A stretch of 64,000 nucleotides of DNA from Plasmopara viticola (taxonomy: Eukaryota; Oomycota; Peronosporomycetes; Peronosporales; Peronosporaceae), in the NCBI GenBank assembly GCA_001695595.3, contig MBPM02000018.1, positions 496,001 to 560,000 on the forward strand. Direction: 5' to 3'. The notes under the pieces were generated by a model. It saw nothing but the letters and a program-made list of their open reading frames with translations, was not told the DNA's origin and made no database searches. How positions within the stretch are numbered: the first letter of the stretch is position 1; each line of letters opens with the position of its first letter. The translations under genes and the position numbers were made by a program. Below are positions 1 to 11,217 of the stretch, in pieces.

Positions 1-8
1 GCTCGGGG

Positions 9-3000
9 ATGTTGGGACCCATTTCAAAGCCCAATTGGCGGGCGTTTAATCGTCTTCCTTTGCCAAGACGACGAGCTCGAGGTGCTCAATTCGAGCAAGA
101 CTTGGCTGCGGAGAAAGAGGCAAATGTGCAGCTTCATTTGCGTCTAAACTCGCTGAGGGAGGAAACGGAGCGCAAAGCGATGGATGTGGCGTACTTCGAG
201 AGTTGCACAAACCTGCAAGGATTTGCACAAGAATTGCAGGCATTTACTCGTCAAGCTCAGCGAGAGTTGCAGCTGTTGCGTAGTGAAGTTGAAGAGAAAG
301 AAGGTTTGTGTGTGAAAAAGCATGTGAATATACAAAAGAAACAAGAGCTGATTTTCACGTTCAAGGAGCAACACAAGGCACTTCAGGATGCTATGGTAAG
401 TACTTTACTTGTCTTGACCCAAGTTCGCTTATATATTGCGTGTTGACGATAAAAACCATTGGGTAGCATGCAAAGAGGATCAAAGGTACACTTTTTGACT
501 TCAATCAAGATCAGCTTCAATGGAGAGGGCAACGACAAAGTGAAGGTGAGACTGCCGTCGCTGCTGAACAGCAGAAACACGACCAGGCAAAACCATTGGT
601 ACTGCATTTTTGTGCGACGCAGATCCAGAAAGTCGTTCGTGGCATGTTGACTCGAGCGACGTATGAAAGCACAAAGATTGAGCTTACCGTTGCAAGCACG
701 TTTATTCAAGCAGGTGTACGTGGATTTCTTGTGCGACGGTATGTGGCCAAACTTTACTGGTGCAAGGTAGCCTCCATCCACATCCAGCGTATTGCTCGAG
801 GCTGGCTCGCTCGACTAATTGTAAAGAGAATGCGAACGCGACGACATCAGCAACGATCTGCGGTGCGGATTCAAAAGAGGGTACGTGGTCGCTTTGGACG
901 AATTCGGATGGCCAAGATTCGAGAATTAATGGCTTCGCGTCTGCAACTTGCGCTCGCAAGTCGATCTATTGAAGCTGATACGCTTCAAGAGCTCGCAAGT
1001 GCTTGTCAATCGATGGTCACGTTGCCATTCCTTGTGACGATGGATGCAAAGACACACGCCAAGCCACTTCCCGCTCTTCTCCTTGGACTTGTGCGTCTAT
1101 TGATGCTATTTACGAGTGATTCGGATGATGAGTGGGATGTTCCTCGTACTCGGTGGCATGAAGCAGCTTGTTTCTTACGATGCAGTGTGAGTCTCGCACG
1201 TCGGATGCAGAACGTCGCAGATGCCGCGGCTGGAGCTGCACGAGCTTGTTTGTTACCATCGGGAAAGGTTGCAGCTGCGGGCGTTGCCACCTCAATGCCG
1301 TACTTGCGAGAGTCGCCGGTAGGAAGCGCATTGCTTGATGCATGCATGAAGGATTCAAATTTTCAAGTCGAGACGTTTGAGCTCCTCCCACGCGGCTGGC
1401 GAGCTGCTGTGGCCATTTTTCACTGGACAACAGCCTTTCATGCCATTGTGCGCCTTCAACATCTCGTCGAACGGAGCACAATGTCGACTGATCCATACTT
1501 GGTCATCAGTCGCACGTTGAGCAAACGAGAAGCTGAACAGGAATTGGCAGAGCGACTAGAGGTTGAAGTTAGTGACAAATTGCTTGCTCGACGCTTTGTC
1601 CCGATAGAATTGACTCGTGCTCGTGACTATCCTTTTCATCGACCTCGTCCATTATTGCTCGTCGTAGCAACGGACGTTCCTCTGAAGGCACGACATTATG
1701 TTCTCGAGAAGCTCCAAGTGGCTTTACCGGGTCTGTTTTTCACCATTTCGCGTCCCTTAGCGTCTTCAAAACGAGATTTGAACGTCCAAAACTCTGCTTC
1801 GATGTTTGATTTCACAGCGATTCGAAACGCATATGCGCTAGGACAATGTGTGATGCTTGACGGTGATGTGGGGCTTCGTGACGTGACTCAGCGTGCTTTC
1901 TGTAGTTCCTTTGCTAGCATCAAGTATGGATTGCAGCCACTGCCAATGTGCATTCTCTTACGAGGCAAGCATACGAATCGCAGCGATCTCTTTGTTGTAA
2001 AACAAGGCAATGACAGCGAAAAGGGAGGCCACCTTGAGGAGACAAGACGTCGCATGGTAGATGCAGACATTAAAGCAGCTCTTGATCGAACAACGAGACT
2101 GCGGCTGGAGTTAGCAAGTGATACAGTCACTCGTGAGATGATTGAGCAGGCAAAGTATGGATTGGGTGACGTTGCGCCAAGCCCAGCGATCGTGACCGTC
2201 ATGGAAGCCGTGATCGTGTTGCTCACACCTTTAAATTCTTTTGCAAGTCCTTTCCAAAGGGAGTTTGCCACAAGCTCGGTGAGCTGGTGCATTTCACGCC
2301 AGCTATTGGCTCACCCAGCCCCCTTTCGAGCCAAACTGAAACAAGTGGACGTCACGACCCTTTCGTCCACCACCTTGGTCGCATTAGAGCAATATTTATG
2401 CCACGCGCTTTGGCCCAATGCTGTCGTTGTACGGTCCCAAGTTCATTGTACTCACCTTTTGTATGGCCTTGCATCTTGGGTCGAATCGGCAGTTCAAACA
2501 GCTCAATTGATCGCTGCCGATGGTGCCGGCTCGTTAGCTCCTGAAATCACACGCTCGCATCCAATCTCTGGTCTTTTCGAGCGCGTGATTGTATTCAACA
2601 ATAGCCCGACCGATCAGGTGGTGAGTGGCGCTGGTGAAGACTTGGCAGTGATGGAAGTACTGGACGCTGTACTCGCTGATGTTCAAGTGTATCGCACAGC
2701 ACACCATCTCGTACACTCGTGTACAAGTGCACGTAAGAGAACCAAAGTGGATCAAAGAGATTGCTGTGTGGTGACGCTCTTTCATAAGTGTCGACGTCTA
2801 TTTGCGAGTGCCTATGCTCCAAGGACAAGTCAACGATGGATGACTGTAATCTCCGAAAACGACATTGATAATCTCTTGATGCCAACGGAAGGAGAAGAAA
2901 CGTTTCCGCCAACGTCGCATGCAGAGATGTATACGAGACTTGCTCGTCTCTGCATGCTACAACGACGTCGATCGGGAACCTCTCCAGAGTCGATGCAAGT

Positions 3001-5953
3001 TTCAACCTCGTACGAATTAACACTTCGTCCTCAGGCAAAGAGACTGTATCGACACGTGGTCCCGTTTGGCGGGTATCCCACTACCGTCACCATTGCGAAA
3101 CTTTCGTGCAGACATGTAAAGGTCGACGTCTATGTACATGGTAGCAGTGTAAAGACCCGTTCCACTCAATCAGTGACATTGACACTATCGGTTGACCTGG
3201 AAACCATTCAAGGGCGACTCTCAGCAGCGCAAGCTCGACACACGATCGGTCCTACCGCTCGTATTTCTTCTATGATGCTGGATCGAATTCGTCTTTATTG
3301 CATCACACGTACTCCCATGGTCGTTTCGAACTTTCAGCAACAACCGGAGTCTCTGGTACGACTTCGTGTGCAAACTTGCGAGAAATCACCAGGACGCGTC
3401 CTGCTTCGTCGTGCAATACGACAACCCGCAAATCGTCTTGGTGAGCGATGGATTTTCACGCTTCTTCAGCGCCACGAAGATGGCGAGTTTCAAGCTGTGT
3501 TCTACGCCCCTCAATCTAGCGCGCGTCACATTGTCCAAGTGTCAAACAATGCTGCAAAAGAGCTATTGCGTCTATCTAAACATGCGCCATCTTCCCAGCT
3601 TCAGCAAGTACTATTGCGTACGTTTTGTCTCGCAAAGCCTTCTTTGAAGAAAGAGAATGGCTGCATTGGAGACAGCGATAGTGGTGGGCATCTAGAAGAT
3701 GATAGGTTGATACAAGACTCGCAATGCTGCTACCGTCTTCGACAACGCATTTTATGCAGATTCTCTTGTAGCCTGCGTTTTCATGAAAACATACAGCAAG
3801 AGAAGCATGTTGTACGCATGTACGTTCAAGTCGAACTTTGCGATGAGGAGGACAGAGGAGACGAGCAAGCCATACGTGAGACGAGCGCTATTCGGTATCG
3901 CTTGTGGCTTCCTGAGTCTTGTCGCGAGCAATACCTTGTATTACATGAAAGCGAAATTGAGGTCAGTTTACCGGTCGAACAGTCCTGGAACGGACCCACT
4001 GTTAAAGCGCGAAGAACGATTTGTCAAGACATCGTGCATCGCTTCTTCGAGTGGGACTCAAGTATTGGAAACGGGTGTGTGGTGGCTAGTTTGCCCTGTG
4101 GCGTATTCAAAGCAACTGAGCGTACTACTCACGATACTAAGAAATTGAGTGGGTGGGTCTCGAGACAGCAGAGGGTAAAGCCGCGAGCACTGCAGAACGA
4201 AGTGGGTGTGATTTCTTGCACCCGCATGCTGGACAGTCAATACAGAGATAGTGACGATGAAGACGACAATAGTAAAGCTCGACTCAAGCGGAACGTTTTT
4301 TGCTACGATTTGGAAGAGCTGGTGCACAAGGGTAGCTACCGTGTGAATGGCATGTACGTTGTTGTGCGTGTCTCTATGCGCGCCGTAGTGCTACTAGGCG
4401 TGCCATCGACATTTATGTTACGAATGGATCGTGGTTGGGAACGTGATTCTTTTACGATAACGTTTCGTGTGCATGATCCGGTATCCAGTCAGCAGGGGGT
4501 GGCTTGTATCAATGGATATCGCGACCTCCGTGAAGTTGTTGGTCCAGACAAGCCCACTCTGATTTCGTCAACCACCTTGGACAAATTATTGCGGCATATC
4601 ATCATGACACGATCAGATGTTCAAGTATATGGAAAGGCTAGTGATGATGGGACTGCGTTAAAGGTGACGTTCTTACGTGACCGATTGTACGCAAAGCAAC
4701 AAGCCACTGTAATGACACGGATGGTCGAGTGTGCTTCTAATTTGAATGCTATCAAGCTTATTGATGAGTCTCGACGGCATGGAAGTTCAAGACAATGCGG
4801 CATGAAGGTGCTGACGACAGCAAAAGACCTTCCCGGGTATGGTCGTACACTCTTCACTGTGTTTGACGTAGCTGCAAGTCACAAATGCGTGGTCATGTTG
4901 CGTGTCGATGCGTACATTTGTGCCACTAGTGTAAAAATGTCCTTGATCGTCGAAGGCTGTGATTTGACTTACGTTGTCGGGGAAGAGAACCAAGAACTAC
5001 TGCAGCCCATGACCCACAACGACACTGACACTTTAGAAATTGTCGAGATGGAGAAGAACAGACGCCGGAAGCTAGCACGGATACTAATTGATTACGTGAA
5101 AATCAATCCGTCAAGTGATGCCTGTGACAACCGTCTCGTTCTTTCAGAATGCTTCCCTTTCCATTGTGACATACTTAGCCGGGGGATGAAAGTTGTCAAG
5201 CTTTTCACAACGATTCGAGCAGTCGGGCATGACCAAGTTTTGCTTTCCGCCTACTTTGACAAAAGTAATGAAGACGATGCAGCATCATCATTGCGTCTGG
5301 AGCTCTACGATCCTTTAACTGACTCGCGCTGTACGTTGTTACTATTGCATTCGAAAGCAAGTGCTATATTGGGTTTTCCCGATGTATGCAAACTGGATCA
5401 AATGGCTCTGAAGGAGTCCATTCGAGCCGTTTTGATGACGCATCTTTGCTCTCTTCTTCACATTGAGCCTGCAAATCCGGATCAGATTGTGGAAGGTTCG
5501 TGCAAATATACCATGAATTTGCAGTTTGACGAGCGACGAGCAATGAAGTGTATGGAGCAACACATTAACAACAACACTAGTGGTGCAAATCCGGAAGTCT
5601 GTTCATGGACCGGAATTACGACAAGCACAGACGAAAAATATATATCACTTCACCTCCAGTTGCTTTTGAAGTCGACGTCGGAGCACGCGAGTTGGTTGAT
5701 GTGCTCTGCTTTTGCTCCTGCAGAGATGCTTGTAAATGCAAGGACAATCGAGTTGGCCGAGTTGCCCACTGATGTGCTCAATCTTCTCCCAGATCCGACA
5801 AAGACGGCAGACCAAGCAGAAATGGCGCGATTTTTCGCTGAATTATGTGAGAAGCTACATTTGGAGATACAATACAATGACGAAGACTTTATTGACGCAA
5901 CTGAGTCGAAGAAAAGTAGGCAGGCCAAGTTTATCGACATCACGCTTGGTTGA
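9..5953 (+). CDS. Large IQ-motif, coiled-coil protein (5' end beyond window)
   Basis: Two exons, 9-395 and 467-5953, join in frame across a 71-bp GT-AG intron (396-466) and give about 1957 residues from the first visible Met. Residues about 30-170 are charged and heptad-like, so probably coiled coil. Four IQ motifs follow at about 179-194, 206-220, 231-246 and 261-275 (cores such as TQIQKVVRGML and IHIQRIARGWLAR), which in known proteins bind calmodulin or light chains. The remaining roughly 1650 residues have no motif I recognise, but the last 1000 look like successive beta-rich blocks. The first 80 bp are doubtful: another frame there (reading DDELEVLN) also looks coding, so the true 5' exon boundary or start may differ and probably lies upstream of the window. 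The gene is convergent with the glycosyltransferase gene. Function is unknown. Confidence 0.75.
396..466 (+). other. Intron in the IQ-motif gene
   Basis: The donor GTAAGT directly follows the ATG codon that ends exon 1. The acceptor is GGGTAG, with a branch-like TGTTGAC about 20 bases before it. Removing these 71 bases joins two open frames in phase 0, and a stop lies in frame inside the intron. Confidence 0.8.
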
Positions 5954-6122
5954 ATTCCTGTTTTGCTCTACGAATCTACAAAAAACATGATATGAGCAGC
6001 AAAAAGAGCATTAGCTTTATTACTTCTTGCTATCATGTCCTTGAGATCAAGAAAATTGGCTTTAAACCTAGAAACAATTTCCACGCCAGTCAATTGCTGA
6101 AATCCTGTTGATGTTTTATATT

Positions 6123-6420
6123 TTAGGCGCTATCAGATGTCGGACCGGAATAATGATCGATGACGATATCAGTCTGCACGCGCAAAGCGCAAAGTGCGTC
6201 ATCAAATTCATCTTGATGCACTGCGACGTGAATTCGCGCGAGTAACGGCACGGTTAAGTTCAACGTTCTATTGATGGGCGACGAAACAGGTTTTAGAGCA
6301 ATCCGCCAAGCGACAGGATATCTTCAGTCGTGTCGTATCCTCCAAGTTTAATTGTTCCGCGACAAAGGTGCATGAGGCCACCATTGTAGCTCACGAGTAA
6401 AGCAGTAGCACACAATCACA
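6123..6420 (-). pseudogene. Unidentified coding-like tract between convergent genes
   Basis: On the minus strand, about 6420 down to the stop at 6293-6295 reads a clean peptide containing YNGGLMHLC and YDTTEDILSLGGLL. Immediately after, in another frame, 6291 down to the stop at 6123-6125 reads a 55-residue peptide containing NLTVPLLARIHVAV and DIVIDHYSG. The composition is protein-like in both frames, so this could be one ending split by a frameshift, two short exons, or the remnant of a third gene squeezed between the IQ and glycosyltransferase genes. I do not recognise it. The rest of the 5954-6530 gap shows nothing else. Confidence 0.3.
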
Positions 6421-6530
6421 TGCAAAGCTTTGCTTCGCTTTTACAATTTTAAAGTCAGTATTGCGTCGCGAAGGTTTTACGTGTAGTAGTCAATTGAGAT
6501 CAATGAGCTGGACGTGTACCCTTCGTGCTG

Positions 6531-9500
6531 TCACGATGCTGACGATGATAAAGGATCGCTCGACAAAGTTCGTGTCATTAGCAGTCTTTCGTAATTGGCG
6601 TTGATCGCCTCAGTGCACTTGAGCTGTTCTTCAGGTGACTGCCAAAATGCTGGCCTTTCCACCACGTTTAAAGCCATAGACTGCATACGAGAAAGACGAC
6701 ATCGCGTCTTGCAAGGCAAAGTGCCAAACTTTCGAGACGTGAGTGCTGAGGAGGAGAAGGAAGTCGTGGGAACACGTTCGCTGTCATGTTTTTGAGCCAC
6801 TTCTTCACTGACAGGATCGTACGTGTATAAAACTTTTGCTTCCAACTCTCGTAAAGAAAACTGGGGTGGGTGAAATTGCGAGTACTTTAGTGGCTTGTAC
6901 TTTAAATCGCTCGCACTGCCTCCATCCTTTGTGATCTGGTGCACTACGAGTCGCCCCTCGTACGACAGCTTCATTTCGTGCAACGAGTCGTAGACGCGAG
7001 CAATCCTTGCTGGGTCCAGATCACAAGTCATATGTGCAAGAGGCAGGTTGCTGTAAAACCTCGATACTGCACTTTCGATTGCATTCGACGATGAGAAAGT
7101 TGGCGCGAGGCGCTTGGCGCAGTGAGCAAGCTTGGGATCCAAAAGCACACGGAAAACGTGCACGAGGTTGGTCGGAGTCAGTGCATCGAGTTCTAACGGT
7201 TCGACTCCCGCTCCAGAAAGAAGCAATGCCTGACCCCACATTCGCTGAGTAACATCACGTGGAATTACGCACGCAGCCTTTCCAGCTGCCAAACAAACTG
7301 ATGTGATCGAGACATCTCCCCAGTGCACCGTGGCGTGGACAAAAGGGAGAATGCGCTTGACAGGAAATTGCTGATCAATCTCGAATACAGCTCTGGTACC
7401 ACTGATAAAGATTGCGTCTTGGTCGTGGCCGTTTGCGTAGCCTTGGAAAACAACACGAACGTTTGCTTTCTGGGCAGCACTTTCAAGAGTTAAGAGTAAA
7501 TCTTGTACACGACGTTGATCCCACTCACCGCACTGCATTCCGACATAGATCAGTGGTGTGCCAGCAGAGCTTGTAGCAAAAGATTGTAATTCTTGTTCAA
7601 TGGCTTTATTGGTAGTGGTTTCGAGATCATTGTCGGCCAAGGCAACATACCCCACTATTGTACTATTACATTCCCAATCGTGGGGTCTTGGTAGAAGTGC
7701 GGGATTCCACAGATAGGTATGAGGGATACGCCAGTCTGCAAGTAGATTGTTCGCAATACTTTTACCAGGGAGGTCTAAAGATTGTCGAAAGTCATCCAGA
7801 ATGTCTCGCATGCTATTCCACAGCACATTGTCGAACACGTCATACGAAGCTGCGTTTATTGGTGCATATCGATATGGTCGATGGAGTTTAATATTTAGAC
7901 TAATTAGGTGAGGAAATGCCTGGGTGCGAGACTGTGGATCGTGACTCAGGCAGTGCAGGGGAACACCGAGGCGTTCAGCCACTTCAGTCTGCCCAAAGAC
8001 ATAAGGGTGTGCAATAATGGCGTCCGCTCGAAAAGCCGTACCCGGCATCATGGGATCCACTTCGACACATGCCGGCCACAACGAAAACACTAGTTCGCGC
8101 AAGTCATCCACGTCAGAAAACGACTCACGATGACTGTTTAATTTTGTATAAGCGAGATTGAGCAGACCAGAGATGTGGCGCGGCTGGTCTTGGCTTCGCT
8201 GGCTGAGGTACTGCACATAATCGTGTGTAGTATTCGCAGTGCCTCCAAGTGGATAAAACTCCAAGCCCGATTTAATTATGCGATCCCGGTGGCCGCTGCT
8301 TGCTGCGATTCGTACACGGTGGCCATCCGCTTTCAGCCGCAGTCCAATCGCAACATATTGCTGAACACTTTCTTCCCATGTACCAGTTGTCATCATGCAG
8401 ATGGTCATTATTGGCACTTTTTGAGTCTCTTCCTCTTCGCAAGCTCCATCATGCAATGCGCCATCGAAATCTTGATCAAGCGCACTGCTGTTCTTTCTAG
8501 TTGCTTTAGTGACAGCTGTCGCAACATGTATAGCCTTGTCTGTGCCTTCTGAACAAGATGGGAGCAACAGAGACTTTGGTTCGTGACGCGCTCGCTTTTC
8601 CATGTGCGCAAGGAACCTTTTCGCTAGCCTGGACTTCTCCTCTGGTGTCAATTGCACAGCAATTTGTGTATACAACACATCGTTTCCGTCCATCGCTTCA
8701 TCAGCACTCATGGAACCATTGTGAGCATTATTGCGCGTCTTGATTCCCATCGCATGTAGAAGCTTCTTGTTCTCCACAATGAGGGAGCATTTCTTCCTCC
8801 CACTTCCGTGAACATTATTGTACGCCCCAGTGGCGAGATGGTCAGCAAAGACGACCGTGCCTACTAAAGGACTGACGAGTAATCCACTTATACCTTTCAC
8901 CAAGCCAACGACCGCGCCCTTTGCCCCATCTTCGCGGTAGCCTTGCGCAGGTTTGACAATCACATCCTTGACGTTCGATCCAAACATGCAAGCGAGTGCA
9001 CCCACTCCAGCAGATGCGCCTTCAAACACAGTTTCTGGGCCATGTGCAGAGTAGTCCACGTAACTGTACTCTACGAAATCAGTGCGCGAATGTTCAGGAC
9101 GTGCCTTTACTACAAACGCGCATTCGTCACACAGCCTCATTTGATCTTTTTCATTCCACGTTGTTGCGGCTCGTCCACAACTCAAGTCACACTGCATAAC
9201 GTGTAGAGGCAAGTTTTGGTAAAAGCACGTGACAGCTTCGCCAGCGCCGTCTTCTTGTTGCATAAGGTCGCGCATTGCGATCGCCCGTGCAGTCAGTTGC
9301 GGAATCTGCAGTGCTTCGAATGCAAGGCAAAGTTTTTCGGTTGTGAGTTGAGAAATCGGGCAAGGTGCAATGCCTACGCCAGCATCGAGCACAGCACGGC
9401 CCCAAAACGGCTGATCGCCAAAGAAGGGCACAATGAAGGTAGGTTTGCCTGCAAGCAGCCCTGCTGCTGTAGTCCCGGCTCCACCGTGATGGACTACGGC

Positions 9501-10943
9501 CGACACACGATGCAGGAGCCAGTCGTGTGGACAGCTCTTGAGGATAAACACATTGTGCGGCAGTGTCAAATCTCCTGCCATATCACTCCAACTCGATTGA
9601 ATCAACACACGAACTTGTGCCTGCACTGCCGCTTCAATGATCATGGTTGTCACAGCTTTGGGGTCTTGGAGAACCATAGACCCGAAACCCACAAATATTG
9701 GTCCACCGTCGGTACCCAAAAACGCTTCAAGGGCGGAGGAAGGAGTGTACAAAGAGCTTGGGTCGGTAAGAGTGACTGTCCCAATGACATCATATATCTC
9801 GCCCCAATCAGCTGGTTTTGGCACAAGGCGGGGACTCCACATAAAGGCATGGGGGATCGCCAAGTCTAGTAAAATCCCGCGACCGCTCCGAATTCTACGC
9901 AGCTGTAATTTTTCCCTCCTAAACGTGTTCACAATTCCTTCTATTCCCTGCCAGATCAAGAGATCCACCATCTTGTACGACATGTAATTCATGCGTTTCG
10001 CCTTGCCAGTATAGGGCATGTTCGAAAGCGGATGAGGAAACGCTGTCGTCGGGACCCACGGCTGTGGAAACATGATATGAAGGGGCACCCCAAGGCGTTC
10101 GGCCACGTGAATGTGACCGTACGTGACGGGGTTCGAGATTATGGCTTGAGCTTGAAATGAATCGCCAGGGATCCCACGCCCTCTACCATCAGGATCGGCC
10201 TCCGACACGGCTGGCCACGTTGAGTCTAGGATTTCTTCAATCATCTCAATGTTCCGTGGCACGTCGGTTTGGATCGTTTCGAGCTTGATTGGGATCAAGT
10301 GCCCCCCTGTCTTGACCATGTAAGCAGAGAGCTCCTTTGGGTCTCCTGCCAAGGGGTAAAACTCGACACCGTGACTCATGACAAAGTCTCGGTAGACGCC
10401 ATGAGTTGCTAGTCGCACACGGTGACCGTCCTGAAGGAGTCGCTTGGCAATGGCGACGAATGGCTGGACGTCGCCGTGGGTACCGACGACCATGATACAG
10501 ATCGTCATTATCGGCACATTGAGGCCAGCGTCACTGCTCGGTCGTGAGCTACTAATTGGCTGGCTTTCAACCGGCGCGTCCGGCTCTGGGACATCGGTAA
10601 GGTCGTCGCTCTCGTCGTCTTCATTAAAGTCCACGTGAATCCGGCCGTCGGGGTCATACGCTGCCACTGCTTGCACCACGTCCGCGAAAGACACGACCTC
10701 GTCCTTGTTGAACGACTGATGGTCTTGCTCTTCTTTGATCGCCTGTGCGACGTAAGCACATGCTTTCTTCCATTGCTGTAACTTACGATGGGCTTGTTAG
10801 CAAGTATCATGAAAGTTGTTTCATTTTCACTCTCGTGGCTTTACCTGAACGGCCGCTTGGGCTCTCCGCTCGACGTCTGCTGCCAACACTTCGCTTTCGG
10901 CCATGACCTCTTGCTTTTCGACGTCCGTAGCTTCCTCCTCCAT
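6531..10943 (-). CDS. Double-domain UDP-glycosyltransferase, sterol 3-beta-glucosyltransferase-like
   Basis: Exon 1 is 10943-10845 and exon 2 is 10775-6531, giving 1447 residues. The family moves glucose from UDP-glucose to sterols or other lipids. Residues about 125-520 form a GT-B/UGT51-type domain, with the N-terminal GTHGDVQPF glycine loop (about 131) and the donor-site signature HHGGAGTT (about 462), followed by PFFGDQPFWG. A glycine/valine-rich segment (AKGAVVGLVKGISGLL) resembles the link seen in fungal and protist relatives. A second GT-like domain (about 820-1330) repeats the whole fold, but the glycine loop reads GTWEESVQQY and the signature reads VHWGDVSITS (about 1183), so it is probably catalytically dead. 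The ATG at 10943 was chosen because it opens an in-frame exon; no ATG in the long frame sits near the domain start. A TATA-like stretch lies at 10987-10994. Confidence 0.85.
10776..10844 (-). other. Intron in the glycosyltransferase gene
   Basis: On the minus strand the donor is CAG/GTAAAG and the acceptor TTACAG/CAATGG, 69 bp, phase 0. Splicing joins a 33-codon acidic first exon to the long open frame, replacing an apparent non-ATG start at 10694. Confidence 0.7.
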
Positions 10944-11167
10944 CTTGCTTGCTAATTCTGAAGTGGTTTAGTGTGGGGTCATATCTTATATAAATGTTAC
11001 TCTAATGGGTAAGTAAGTACTTTAGTACTTAAAAGTGACCTTGACGATAAAATTGCATTGAAATGCCTTATTTTGGCGATCTTGCGATCGCGTAAGAACT
11101 TTTCCTCAGCCCTTTTCTTTCAACCTTGAATATAGGCATTTGTATTGTATTGTATTGCGTTATCGCG
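10944..11167. promoter_or_regulatory. Upstream region of the glycosyltransferase gene
   Basis: This AT-rich stretch lies 5' of the minus-strand glycosyltransferase start. It holds a TATA-like box (10987-10994) about 45-50 bases before the ATG. No clear oomycete Inr consensus was seen, so the assignment is positional. Confidence 0.3.
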
Positions 11168-11217
11168 TTGCCAAGTTATGCACGTGCTAGGCTTGCCAAG
11201 TTATGCACGTGCTAGGC
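11168..11217 (+). repeat. Exact 25-bp tandem duplication
   Basis: Positions 11168-11192 and 11193-11217 are identical, adjacent 25-mers containing the palindromic core GCACGTGC (an E-box-like CACGTG). The flanks do not continue the repeat. Confidence 0.95.

Noticed and set aside
10692..10694. GTG start of the glycosyltransferase
   Set aside because: A GTG start is unlikely in a nuclear gene. An in-frame upstream exon with proper splice sites supplies an ATG.
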